Shown in pieces: positions 9,875-21,080 of a DNA stretch of 64,000 nt. The position numbers and the translations under genes were made by a program. The notes beneath the pieces are model-generated. The model was not told where the DNA came from, ran no database searches, and was given only the letters and a program-made list of their open reading frames with translations. Origin of the DNA: Rhynchopus sp. YZ270_cl-10 (taxonomy: Eukaryota; Euglenozoa; Diplonemea; Diplonemida; Diplonemidae); NCBI GenBank assembly GCA_964035575.1, contig OZ037928.1, forward strand, positions 930,001-994,000, read 5' to 3'. Position 1 is the stretch's first letter. Each line of letters starts with the position of its first letter.

Positions 9875-10773
9875 TCAGAGCACGCCACATGCAGTAATCC
9901 TGAGCTGTGCTGTCGGCAGGCCGTCCTTCTCCCCTGCGTACTGTGATATTCTTCGCAATACCTCAAGCCCTTCAGTCACCTTCCCAAACACAACGTGTTT
10001 GCCGTCCAGTTTGCTCTGTAAGGTGTGATGGTTTTGTTTTGCTTTTTTTTTTTTGAAAACTTTGTTGAATAGTGTAGCCACCCTAGAGATGTGATCCGGC
10101 TGTATGGGGTGGACACCCCCATCCATGCAGTCCTACAATCCGTTTCGTGGTTTACATCTATGTAAAAAAAAAAAAAGGGGGGGTACACAGTACATACCAA
10201 CGCCTCCTCCCCAAGCGCCACATAAAACTGCGATGAGTTGCTGTCCTTCCCTCCATTCGCCATCCCCACATCCCCTAGCCCTGTGTGCTTAATTTTTAGC
10301 CCCTCTTTTTCGTCCTTGAACTTCAACCCGTAGATCGATTCCCCTGCTGCACCTGTCCCTTTCACGAAGTCTCCACCTTGGAAGAGTGTGCCTGGGACCA
10401 GTCTGTGGATGATGGAGTTGAGGTAGTGCAGTGGCTTGCCGGATTCCTTGCCTTTTCCTTTCTCTCCGGTGCAGAGAGCTTTGAAGTTTGCGCAGGTTTT
10501 TGGGCATTTGTCGGCAAAGAGAGAAATAACAATACGCCCAAGGAGGGGGTCCACCGGCTTGGTCGGGCTGATGTCCTTCAGAGATGGCTCTCCTGCCATC
10601 ACGTCGCCAAGCGCCTCAACGTCATCCGCGGTGAGCTCGTCAGCGTTCGCGGTGGACAGTCCATAGTCAATGCCCTTCTTCGCAACGAAGTCGCACACCT
10701 TCCGCCAATCCTGCGCAGCCTGTGTGTTAGCTTCCTCCTTGCCCGAAGTCACTTCAAGGTAGACAGAAGTCAT
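9875..10773 (-). CDS. Cyclophilin-type peptidyl-prolyl isomerase with N-terminal extension, two exons
   Basis: Exon 1 is 10773-10198 and exon 2 is 10015-9875; the 182-nt intron has GTATGT and TTACAG ends. The product is 238 residues. After a roughly 75-residue N-terminal extension with no known domain, the cyclophilin domain begins at [19 protein letters not shown] and shows CTGEKG, HRLVPG, QGGDF, MANGG, SSQF and [11 protein letters not shown]. Relative to human CypA, the catalytic Arg55, Gln63 and His126 equivalents are present, but Phe60 is Thr, Phe113 is Tyr and the cyclosporin-contact Trp121 is Leu. These enzymes catalyse proline cis-trans isomerisation or act as scaffolds. Altered pocket residues suggest lower cyclosporin affinity and possibly weaker activity. 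There is no signal peptide or retention signal, so a cytosolic or nuclear place is likely. Confidence 0.93.
10108..10162. repeat. Dispersed repeat copy in the cyclophilin intron
   Basis: CATGCAGTCCTACAATCC and the following CGTGGTTTACATCT match 11004-11046 almost exactly, preceded in both places by a G-run/C-run hairpin. It lies wholly inside the cyclophilin intron. Confidence 0.7.
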
Positions 10774-11690
10774 TGTGGCGCTTTTTTTTTGAAAACTTTA
10801 GTGTACACCCCCGAGGATGAGCTGCACTATGCCAATATGCGAATGTTCCTGGAGTAGAGTGGGAAAGGGGGGGAGGAGAGGGGAGTGATGTGGAAACAAA
10901 ACAAAAAAAAAAGGGGGGGGGGAGTTGACTTGAAATACAACAGCCCTCTCTTTGACAAGTGTACCTTGGTACAAAGGTACCAGGGGGTGAACCCCCCCCC
11001 TAACCATGCAGTCCTACAATCCATTTTCGTGGTCTGCATCTGATATGGGCCACTCCCGCTTCCTCTCGTCAGTTAGATGAACGGAGAGTATATTGCAGAC
11101 CATAGTAGGGGGTCTCATCCTGTACAATTTGTGAAGGAATTTTTGTCGTAAAAACTATTTTGTCGTTTTTGGCCGTTTTTGTCAAAAAAAACAATTTTTT
11201 TTTTTTTTGTTTTTCCCCCCCCGGCAGGGTTTCCAACAGGATTTGGGGTTTCAGGAATCGGAGATTTTTTTTTGTGACCCAGGACCAAAAAATGTGGGGG
11301 GGAAATATTTTTTTTTTGGGGCCAGCTGCCAGCACCTTAGCAAAAATCTGAATCTACCAAAATTTTGTTTTCATTTTGCATTTCCCCCCCCCCTCAAAAT
11401 GCGAAAAAAATAAGTGGTGCGACACTGCGGGACACTGGAAAATTCACCACTCCCCTTTTCGTCCACTTCTTTTGACACAGCGAGCCAAATGCTCTGCACG
11501 GTGGGGTCGCATGACAACTAAGGCTCATCCACAACCTCCTAAACCCCATTTCTCTCCGGGTGGGCCATGGGCACTCCGGTCACCTTGGCGGAAGCCCTGC
11601 CCCGCTGCTTTCGGAAATCGGTCAGCGACCTGTCAAAAAGGTTCTCAACGTACTTCACGAAAAAAGTGTTGTGTGGGGTCGGGGACTCTC
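10774..11690. other. Intergenic, upstream of cyclophilin
   Basis: No gene is recognised. It contains the dispersed repeat at 10983-11107, several poly-T/poly-C tracts (11190-11222) and a short hairpin around GGTACAAAGGTACC (10967-10981). Confidence 0.5.
10983..11107. repeat. Dispersed repeat, possible decayed coding fragment (copy 2)
   Basis: The left part matches the cyclophilin intron (10108-10162) and the right part matches 1905-1996, so this is the fullest of three related copies. The minus-strand reading includes VHLTDERKREWPISDADHEN and DCMVRGGVHPLVP. The family is unknown; it could be a short interspersed element or a gene-family fragment. Confidence 0.55.
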
Positions 11691-11693
11691 GGA

Positions 11694-11920
11694 GGTGAAT
11701 TAGCACAAAACAATGTTGTTTGAAACGTTTCAATTGTCCGTAGAGCATGCAGCATTCATCCATAAGACTGACAACAGATTTCATAACTAGTTCAACTACG
11801 GATACTTCAGGTGACCACCAAGTAGCACAATACAATTTTGTTTCAAATCCTTCAATTGTCGCCTGCAGCATACACTCATAAGACTGATCACAGAATACAG
11901 AACTAAGTCAATTACGGACG
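11694..11920. repeat. Decayed copies of the 122-bp satellite B
   Basis: GCAGCATTCATCCATAAGAC (11749) and GCAGCATACACTCATAAGAC (11865) are diverged versions of the satellite B word GCAGCATGCACCCATAAGAC, with the associated TAGCACAATACAATT word. They border satellite A on its left, so satellite A is sandwiched by B-type sequence. Confidence 0.8.
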
Positions 11921-13724
11921 GCAGCATTTACCCTCAGAATCAATCCATTTCAGCACAAATCACACCCAACAAGACACCTTGGTACGGGACCAATTCCACA
12001 AACACATGTCAATATATTTGTGCCACGGAATACCTAGCGCTTGCAGCATTTACCCTCAGAATCAATCCATTTCAGCACAAATCACACCGAACAAGACACC
12101 TTGGTACGGGACCAATTCCACAAACACATGTCAATATATTTGTGCCACGGAATACCTAGCGCTTGCAGCATTTACCCTCAGAATCTATCCATTTCAGCAC
12201 AAATCACATCCAACAAGACACCTTGGTACGGGACCAATTCCACAAACACATGTCAATATATTTGCGCACCGGAATACCTAGCGCTTGCAGCATTTACCCT
12301 CAGAATCCATCCATTTCAGCACAAATCACATCCAACAAGACACCTTCGTACGGGACCAATTCCACAAACACATGCCAACTTATTGCGTCACGGAATACCT
12401 AGCGCTTGCAGCATTTACCCTCAGAATCTATCCATTTCAGCACAAATCACACCCAACAAGACACCTTGGTACGGGACCAATTCCACAAACACATATCAAT
12501 TTATTTGTGCCACGGAATACCTAGCGCTTGCAGCATTTACCCTCAGAATCAATCCATTTCAGCACAAATCACATCCAACAAGACACCTTGGTACGGGACC
12601 AATTCCACAAACACATATCAATTTATTTATGCCACGGAATACCTAGCGCTTGCAGCATTTACCCTCAGAATCAATCCATTTCAGCACAAATCACACCCAA
12701 CAAGACACCTTGGTACGGGACCAATTCCACAAACACATGTCAATATATTTGCGCACCGGAATACCTAGCGCTTGCAGCATTTACCCTCAGAATCAATCCA
12801 TTTCAGCACAAATCACATCCAACAAGACACCTTGGTACGGGACCAATTCCACAAACACATGTCAATATATTTGCGCACCGGAATACCTAGCGCTTGCAGC
12901 ATTTACCCTCAGAATCCATCCATTTCAGCACAAATCACACCGAACAAGACACCTTGGTACGGGACCAATTCCACAAACACATGTCAATTTATTTGTGCCA
13001 CGGAATACCTAGCGCTTGCAGCATTTACCCTCAGAAACTATCCATTTCAGCACAAATCACACCGAACAAGACACCTTGGTACGGGACCAATTCCACAAAC
13101 ACATGTCAATTTATTTGTGCCACGGAATACCTAGCGCTTGCAGCATTTACCCTCAGAATCTATCCATTTCAGCACAAATCACATCCAACAAGACACCTTG
13201 GTACGGGACCAATTCCACAAACACATGTCAATATATTTGTGCCACGGAATACCTAGCGCTTGCAGCATTTACCCTCAGAATCTATCCATTTCAGCACAAA
13301 TCACACCCAACAAGACACCTTGGTACGGGACCAAGTCCACAAACACATGTCAATTTATTTGCGCCACGGAATACCTAGCGCTTGCAGCATTTACCCTCAG
13401 AATCTATCCACTTCAGCACAAATCACATCCAACAAGACACCTTCGTACGGGACCAATTCCACAAACACATGCTAATTTATTGCGTCACGGAATACCTAGC
13501 GCTTGCAGCATTTACCCTCAGAATCTATCCATTTCAGCACAAATCACACCCAACAAGACACCTTGGTACGGGACCAAGTCCACAAACACATGTCAATTTA
13601 TTTGCGCCACGGAATACCTAGCGCTTGCAGCATTTACCCTCAGAATCTATCCACTTCAGCACAAATCACATCCAACAAGACACCTTGTTACGGGACCAAT
13701 TCCACAAACACATATCAATTTATC
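11921..13724. repeat. 122-bp satellite A, about 15 units
   Basis: The head-to-tail unit begins GCAGCATTTACCCTCAGAAT and contains CACCTTGGTACGGGACCAAT. The period is 122 bp, with a few 121-bp units. Units differ by a few bases. Plus-strand frames are open across many units only because the unit lacks stop triplets; this is not a protein gene. Confidence 0.97.
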
Positions 13725-13855
13725 CTTGTCCTTGTTCTTTACCTCAATGTCAGCACCTGCATCACATCTGCATCACCACCCCCAGCTGTTGCGAGCACCG
13801 TAGCGTAGCGGATATCATCCAAAATATACCGCAAGGATAAGACACGTCCCTTCAT

Positions 13856-16800
13856 AACCAATCAGCACAATACAATTCGGATCAAAATATCGCAATTGCA
13901 GCCAGCGCACGCAGCATGCACCCATAAGACAGGTTACAGATGTGAGAACTGGTTCGAATAGTGACATTTAAGCTGGCGACCAATTAGCACAATACAATTC
14001 GACTCAAAATACCGCAATTGCAGCCAGCGCACGCAGCATGCACCCATAAGACAGGTTGCAGAAGACAGAACTGGTTCGAATAGTGACATTTTAGCTGGCG
14101 ACCAATTAGTACAATACAATTCTTCTCAAAATATCGCAACTGCAGCCAGCGCACGCAGCATACACCCATAAGACAGGTAACAGAAGTCAAAACTGGTTCG
14201 AATAGTGACATTTTAGCCGGCGACCAATTAGCACAATACAATCTGACTCAAAATATCGCAATTGCAGCCAGCGCACGCAGCATGCACCCATAAGACAGGT
14301 TACAGAAGTCAGAACTGGTTCGAATAGTGACATTTTAGCTGGCGACCAATTAGCACAATACAATTTGAATCAAAATATCGCAATTGCAGCCAGCGCACGC
14401 AGCATGCACCCATAAGACACGTTACAGATGTCAGAACTGGTTCGAATAGTGACATTTTAGCTGGCGACCAATTAGTACAATACAATTTGAATCAAAATAT
14501 CGCAATTGCAGCCAGCGCACGCAGCATGCACCCATAAGACAGGTTACAGATGTCAGAACTGGTTCGAATAGTGACATTTTAGCTGGCGACCAATTAGCAC
14601 AATACAATTTGAATCAAAATATCGCAATTGCAGCCAGCGCACGCAGCATGCATCCATAAGACACGTTACAGATGTCAGAACTGGTTCGAATAGTGACATT
14701 TTAGCTGGCGACCAATTAGTACAATACAATTTGAATCAAAATATCGCAATTGCAGCCAGCGCACGCAGCATGCACCCATAAGACAGGTTACAGAAGTCAG
14801 AACTGGTTCGAATAGTGACATTTTAGCTGGCGACCAATTAGCACAATACAATTTGAAGCAAAATATCGCAATTGCAGCCAGCGCACGCAGCATGCACCCA
14901 TAAGACAGGTTACAGATGTCAGAACTGGTTCGAATAGTGACATTTTAGCTGGCGACCAATTAGTACAATATAATTCGACTCAAAATATCGCAATTGCAGC
15001 CAGCGCACGCAGCATGCACCCATAAGACAGGTTACAGATGTCAGAACTGGTTCGAATAGTGACATTTTAGCTGGCGACCAATTAGCACAATACAGTTTGA
15101 ATCAAAATATCGCAATTGCAGCCAGCGCACGCAGCATGCATCCATAAGACAGGTTACAGAAGTCAGAACTGGTTCGAATAGTGACATTTTAGCTGGCGAC
15201 CAATTAGTACAATACAATTTGAATCAAAATATCGCAATTGCAGCCAGCGCACGCAGCATGCACCCATAAGACAGGTTACAGAAGACAGAACTGGTTCGAA
15301 TAGTGACATTTTTGCTGGCGACCAATTAGTACAATACAATTTGAATCAAAATATCGCAATTGCAGCCAGCGCACGCAGCATGCACCCATAAGACACGTTA
15401 CAGAAGACAGAACTGGTTCGAATAGTGACATTTTTGCTGGCGACCAATTAGTACAATACAATTTGAATCAAAATATCGCAATTGCAGCCAGCGCACGCAG
15501 CATGCACCCATAAGAAAGGTTACAGATGTCAGAACTGGTTCGAATAGTGACATTTTAGCTGGCGACCAATTAGTACAATACAATTCTTCTCAAAATATCG
15601 CAACTGCAGCCAGCGCACGCAGCATACACCCATAAGACAGGTTGCAGAAGACAGAACTGGTTCGAATAGTGACATTTTAGCTGGCGACCAATTAGTACAA
15701 TACAATTCTTCTCAAAATATCGCAATTGCAGCCAGCGCACGCAGCATGCACCCATAAGAAAGGTTACAGATGTCAGAACTGGTTCGAATAGTGACATTTT
15801 AGCTGGCGACCAATTAGTACAATACAATTCTTCTCAAAATATCGCAACTGCAGCCAGCGCACGCAGCATACACCCATAAGACAGGTTGCAGAAGACAGAA
15901 CTGGTTCGAATAGTGACATTTTAGCTGGCGACCAATTAGCACAATACAATTTGAATCAAAATATCGCAATTGCAGCCAGCGCACGCAGCATGCACCCATA
16001 AGACAGGTTACAGATGTCAGAACTGGTTCGAATAGTGACATTTTAGCTGGCGACCAATTAGTACAATACAATTCTTCTCAAAATATCGCAATTGCAGCCA
16101 GCGCACGCAGCATGCACCCATAAGAAAGGTTACAGATGTCAGAACTGGTTCGAATAGTGACATTTTAGCTGGCGACCAATTAGCACAATACAATTTGAAT
16201 CAAAATATCGCAATTGCAGCCAGCGCACGCAGCATGCACCCATAAGACAGGTTACAGATGTCAGAACTGGTTCGAATAGTGACATTTTAGCTGGCGACCA
16301 ATTAGTACAATACAATTTGAATCAAAATATCGCAATTGCAGCCAGCGCACGCAGCATGCATCCATAAGACAGGTTACGGATGTGAGAACTGGTTCGAATA
16401 GTGACATTTTAGCTGGCGACCAATTAGTACAATACAATTTGAATCAAAATATCGCAATTGCAGCCAGCGCACGCAGCATGCACCCATAAGACAGGTTACA
16501 GATGTCAGAACTGGTTCGAATAGTGACATTTTAGCTGGCGACCAATTAGTACAATACAATTTGAATCAAAATATCGCAATTGCAGCCAGCGCACGCAGCA
16601 TGCACCCATAAGACAGGTTACAGAAGTCAGAACTGGTTCGAATAGTGACATTTTAGCTGGCGACCAATTAGTACAATACAATTTGAATCAAAATATCGCA
16701 ATTGCAGCCAGCGCACGCAGCATGCACCCATAAGACACGTTACAGAAGACAGAACTGGTTCGAATAGTGACATTTTAGCTGGCGACCAATTAGCACAATA

Positions 16801-16938
16801 CAATTTGAATCAAAATATCGCAATTGCAGCCAGCGCACGCAGCATGCACCCATAAGACAGGTTACAGATGTCAGAACTGGTTCGAATAGTGACATTTTTG
16901 CTGGCGACCAATTGGCACAATACAGTACGGCTCAAAAG
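13856..16938. repeat. 122-bp satellite B, about 25 units
   Basis: The unit begins GCAGCATGCACCCATAAGAC and contains CTGGTTCGAATAGTGACATT and GGCGACCAATTAG. The period is again 122 bp. The words GCAGCAT and GACCAATT occupy positions 1 and 68 of both satellite A and satellite B units, suggesting a common origin. About 130 bp of unrelated DNA (13725-13855) separates A from B. Confidence 0.97.
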
Positions 16939-18616
16939 ATTTCATGAATAGACATTGACCCATTTTCCGATGGGTCACTCAACAGCTCCCCTACCTGTAA
17001 AGGTAGGAGCCTGGGCCTTGTGACCCCAGGTGGCGTTTTACCCCATTTTTTATGATTTTGTTTTACTTTTTTTTAAAAACGCGTCGCTCTGAACACTTAG
17101 GTACACATAGTTAAGAAATTTTCCTGTGGGTGCGGTGGGTTAGTAGAGTTTGGTGGAAATGTGTATTTTTTATGATGCATTGGGTGTGGAAAAAAATATA
17201 AAAAAACCTGTTTTTTTGGGGCATATGGGTGTCAGAACGACGCTGTGGGGAGAATGTTGGGTGGGAAGCCGTATTTTACATGATTTTTGGCGACTTTGAA
17301 AAATCATGAAAAAACACGCAAAAAACGCCCTTGTACAAAGCCATTTTTGAATTTTTGAATTTTAGGCCCAAAAAAAGGCACTAATCCAGTGCGGGTTGTG
17401 ACGAATTGTGCAGAAAATGTTTTCTGGGGGACCCCTGTGCCGTTTCTGAGCACATAGAGCATTTTTTATTTATTTACTAATTTTTCGGACAGCTAATATA
17501 CTGACCAGGAGACCCCCTAGACCATAGGGCGATGAGACCTGTGTGGGCCTATGTCTTCGTAGGGTCCAGTTGGGAGGGGAAATGGGGTGACTAAAAAAGA
17601 CGGTTTGATGTGAACAAAAGCAGGGTTGTTCCTTGTTCTCGGAAAAAACAGCAAAATTCTGGATTTATGTTCCCGTTTTTTTCCTTTTTTTGGGTGGGGT
17701 TTTTTGCCCTTTTTCGGGCTTTCCGAGCTCTACCCTCACTGTAGTGGGGTCATTTCGAGAAAATGGACAAGTTCTTGATTGATACAAATTTTGGTTACGA
17801 CCACTAGTGAGTTGCTCACAATGCTAAATGAGTGTCAGAACTGTGATTCTGGGCCCACTTTAACCGCCCCTCGAAATTCAAAAAGGGGTCCCAAACCCGG
17901 GCGCGCTACACTCGCGCGGAACTTTTTGCTTTGGTCTAGTTGCATTTTTGGCTGCAAAATGCAAGGGGATCCCCAAAGACGTTGGGAATATTATTTGGAT
18001 GGGGCAGTGATTTTGTACCTGCATACACGCTCCCTCGCGGTAACCGCGTGCATGCCAATGAAGTGCTCTCTGGGGTTCGATAACCCGTGGAACCAGTGCT
18101 TCCGCCGATGAACGGTGAGGCGTTGCACTTCTCTTTTTGCGGAGCAAAAAATAATATAAATGGCGCCGCAGGCAAAAAAATTTGAGTACAGTGTAAAAAT
18201 CTAGCTTCCAACGAACCCTTTTTTGCAGAGCAAAAAATGAAAAATGGCGCCGCAGGCAAAAAAAAATTGGGGGTACAGCCCTGGACGGTGAAGGATTTTG
18301 TTGTCAATTTTTTTTTCTTGCCCCCTGAAAACTCTTGCTTTTGAGAGTTTCGACCATTTCACCACACTGGTGGTGTGTCACCTACAGTGAACCCCACTAG
18401 AAACCACAAGAAAGCCCCCTTAGGAAAAAAAGGAAAAAAAAAAAGGGAAAAAAAACTAAAATCCAGAATTTCATGTTCTCGGTCCCACTTAGGAACTTCC
18501 CTGAACAAAAGTGACGTTTTTTTTTTTTGTCTGCAATCCCACAAAAAAGAAAATGCATGAAATATACGGGGAGGAAAGCGTCAGAAAAAATACAAAAAAA
18601 AAAAAAAAAAAATAGT
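16939..18616. other. Non-coding AT-rich region
   Basis: No gene is supported. Two adjacent small hairpins occur near 16984-17033 (arms CTACC/GGTAG and CCTGG/CCAGG). A 40-50-bp motif containing GAGCAAAAAAT and ATGGCGCCGCAGGCAAAAAA is repeated at about 18131-18180 and 18218-18262. Many poly-A and poly-T runs are present. Confidence 0.5.
18131..18270. repeat. Two direct copies of a GAGCAAAAAAT...GGCGCCGCAGGC motif
   Basis: Both copies carry TTTTTGC(G/A)GAGCAAAAAAT, itself a small hairpin, followed by ATGGCGCCGCAGGCAAAAAA, about 85 bp apart. Function unknown. Confidence 0.6.
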
Positions 18617-19614
18617 TGGTGTGGCCCGCCCCAAAATAAAGTCAAAAAAATGTACTTCTAATGTACTTCTAATGTATGGTAAAAAAAGGGGGGTAAAAAA
18701 TTTTTTCCCACCCATACTGACGTAGTCAGTGTGCATAATAAAAGGGTCCCGAGCTTTCCCCCCGGAAAAAGCGGTCGCTGCGCGCGCTTCGCGCGCGCGA
18801 CTCCCTGCTAGTGCAAGAAGGTGAGGCTCTTTCTCACCTCTGATGCACAAAATCGTGAAAGGCGGGTGGGGACGGTGAACCACAAGCTGTAGTGGGTGTC
18901 AGCCTCTTATCAGTAACCTCAGTACATCTATAAAAGAAGAGGCGGTCATGGCATCCAAAGGTTCCAGGCGAAGCCACGGTACGCAACATTTCTGAAAAAT
19001 GTTGCCATAAAATGGCGCTGTCGTTCGTAATTAACGTCACTTTCCGTAAATTTTACTTACGTATTTCGCTAAAAACAAAAGCTTCTGGCGAAGCCACGGT
19101 ACGCAACATTTCAAAAGAATGCGCTTAAAATTGAACATTTTACAGCCAAACTACGACATGGGAAGAGTGCAAGCTTGCGCCGCAGGCGCACGGTACGCTA
19201 CTTTTCTTCTTTCGCTATGCCGCATGCTTCCTTTTACAGTAAAATAAAAGAAAATTGTCATCTGAAAATAGAGTTCTGTGGGGGGTAAGGTGAGGGGTGG
19301 GGCTCCGCACCAAACCTGAAAATAGCCTGTAAAACTGATACATGCATTTTAGGTCCCAAATACTCATTTCTCAGCGCAAAATGACCCCATCACAACACGC
19401 ACGGACTCCGGAGAATCGGAAAAGAAAATTTTTTTTTTCGATTTTTTGTGGGCAAAAATTGGACGAAAAATTTTTTCGCCCCTCCGGACCCCCCAAAAAA
19501 AGTCACCTATAAAAAAAAGTTTTTTCCCTTAATCACGCCTAAAATAAAGTCAAAAAAATGTACTTCTAATGTACTTCTAATGTACCCCAAAAACCGGGTT
19601 TCGGGCCACACCAA
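18617..19614. mobile_element. Probable 998-bp non-autonomous DNA element
   Basis: The ends are inverted 13-mers (TTGGTGTGGCCCG and CGGGCCACACCAA) flanked by the 4-bp direct repeat ATAG (18613-18616, 19615-19618). A 43-45-bp direct repeat containing GTACTTCTAATGTACTTCTA lies just inside each end (18634-18676 and 19541-19584). Internally the word GGCGAAGCCACGGTACGC occurs twice, 120 bp apart (18967, 19087). There is no coding sequence. The end word GGTGTGGCCCGCCCC also occurs at 20848, perhaps a remnant of another copy. Confidence 0.55.
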
Positions 19615-19618
19615 ATAG

Positions 19619-19893
19619 GGAGAGAAAAACCTTTGTTCTTTTGTTCTTCGGGTGTCCCACCCCGGCCTGGAAAGAGCGGGGGGGAGAAGAGATGGATTGA
19701 GGAAACCTTCCCCCAAAGAATTGGAGCACAGTTTAGCGTGACATATCTTTTCCCTTTGATTTCTTTTTTTTTGAATTTCTTTTTTTTTTTTTTTTTTTTT
19801 TGACAAATCTGAAAAAAATCATCACAGTCATAGTAGAACACTCTCCCCCTCTCCTCCTCCTCCTCATCACCCCCCTCATAATGGTGTCAAGAT
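19619..19893. other. Short intergenic stretch
   Basis: Homopolymer-rich DNA (poly-T to 19800) between the 998-bp element and the hairpin behind TPGS2; no gene seen. Confidence 0.5.
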
Positions 19894-19929
19894 TGTGATG
19901 GGAGCCCATTGGAATGGGCTCCCATCACA
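19894..19929. terminator. Perfect 17-bp hairpin just downstream of TPGS2
   Basis: TGTGATGGGAGCCCATT, a 2-base loop GG, then the exact reverse complement. It lies 24 bases past the TPGS2 stop, inside its likely 3' untranslated region, so it could be an RNA processing or stability element. It could instead be a tiny foldback repeat. Function is inferred from position only. Confidence 0.5.
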
Positions 19930-19952
19930 CAATACTGCCACCATTACCCCCT

Positions 19953-20750
19953 TCAGCTTGGTCTATAGTTCAGCCCCGCTATCCCTGCCGCACTTTCTTC
20001 GTCGGTTTTGGAGGATCGGGGTTTTTTCGAGACAGACTCACGGTTGCTGCTGCCGCCTGCTGTGCCTGCCGGCGTACCACGATCAAGCAGGTCTGTAACC
20101 TTATCTATGTCAAAGAGAGGCGGGCGTTTGGGGCTTCCCGTGGCAATCCCTTTCATGAGGTCTATATGATACCGCTCGGGACTTAGAAATCCGAACCACT
20201 CCTCAGTCGAGCAGGGGAGACCTGTATCAGTATAGGTATGACACCAGCAGGGGAGCCCCAAATGCATTATAAGCAACCTGAAATAATCCGTAAACGTATT
20301 TGCCACAAAATGCCAGGTACATCCCAAGCCCTGTATCCAAACGTTCGGAGCGGCAGCAGGGTTCTCCTTCTCATAAAGCAAGCAAATCCTTCCTGCGATT
20401 GAAGGGCTGTTGTCAAGAACAAAGGCAGCTTTAGAAGGGTCAAGGGTACTGTCTTGGAAACGGACGATCTGTGAAAGGGAGTTGATGTGGGTATTGCCTA
20501 CCCCGCGGATGGGGACTTTGTTGAGGAGAATCGACCATTTGAGCAGAAGACCGTCGGAAATAGCAAGAAACGACGCGAGGTCGTCCGGAAGCCGGTAGGG
20601 TTGGTTTGCGGCCTCCCATTTTGCGATCGCGGGTTTGGTGGCGCCGGCTTTGTCAAAGAACTTCACATCGGTCACGGCAGGGTGGTTTTCCAAAAACTGC
20701 GACACACACAGGAGCTGCGGAAACATGCCTATCCCTTGGTCGCGCGACAT
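19953..20750 (-). CDS. TPGS2: Tubulin polyglutamylase complex subunit 2
   Basis: A single-exon frame of 265 residues (human TPGS2 about 300). The central region matches the family: a helix near the start (PQLLCVSQFLENHPAVTDV), LPDDLASFLAISDGLLLKWS, NSLSQIVRF, a short strand set ending ICLLYEK, then TWHFVANTFTDYFRLLIMHL followed by GLPCWCH. This is the SMI1/KNR4-like fold of the subunit. TPGS2 is part of the TTLL1 polyglutamylase complex, which adds glutamate side chains to tubulin in cilia, basal bodies and centrioles. The C-terminal 40 residues are Ser/Lys rich and disordered, as in the animal protein. Its presence implies a flagellated organism. No introns and no neighbouring partner gene are visible. 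Confidence 0.88.
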   Translation of the reverse strand: MSRDQGIGMFPQLLCVSQFLENHPAVTDVKFFDKAGATKPAIAKWEAANQPYRLPDDLASFLAISDGLLLKWSILLNKVPIRGVGNTHINSLSQIVRFQDSTLDPSKAAFVLDNSPSIAGRICLLYEKENPAAAPNVWIQGLGCTWHFVANTFTDYFRLLIMHLGLPCWCHTYTDTGLPCSTEEWFGFLSPERYHIDLMKGIATGSPKRPPLFDIDKVTDLLDRGTPAGTAGGSSNRESVSKKPRSSKTDEESAAGIAGLNYRPS

Positions 20751-20945
20751 ACTTCAAGAAGAGGGAGTCGGGGATGGGTGGAGTAGGGGGTCAAAGAAAA
20801 GTGTTGAAAAACCAAAAAATGGTTAATTCTCTCTGTATTGCTTTGGTGGTGTGGCCCGCCCCTCGATTTAACCCACTTTTGGGCCATTCTTGGGCCATTC
20901 TTGAGCCGTGTTTTTTTAGGTGTATTTTTTATTTTTTTTGCCCTT
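20751..20945. other. Upstream region of TPGS2
   Basis: Non-coding; includes the word GGTGTGGCCCGCCCC (20848) shared with the end of the 998-bp element, and GGGCCATTCTT repeated twice near 20881. Confidence 0.5.
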
Positions 20946-21067
20946 TACACAGTATACACAGTATACACAGTATACACAGTATACACAGTATACACAGTAT
21001 ACACAGTATACACAGTATACACAGTATACACAGTATACACAGTATACACAGTATACACAGTATACAC
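20946..21067. repeat. 9-bp tandem repeat (TACACAGTA)n
   Basis: About 13.5 perfect copies, ending 13 bases before the TACAG array. The unit contains the TACAG-like core, so the two arrays may be related by slippage. Confidence 0.95.
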
Positions 21068-21080
21068 GGGGGATTGGGAG

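Noticed and set aside
11979-13840. Overlapping frames with MQHLPSESIHFSTNH-type repeats
   Set aside because: Satellite A translated in shifting frames; the 122-bp period is not a multiple of three.
13856-16938. tRNA-derived repeat suggested by GGTTCGAA in satellite B
   Set aside because: The word resembles a B box, but the final C residues and any A box at the right distance are missing, and no cloverleaf forms.
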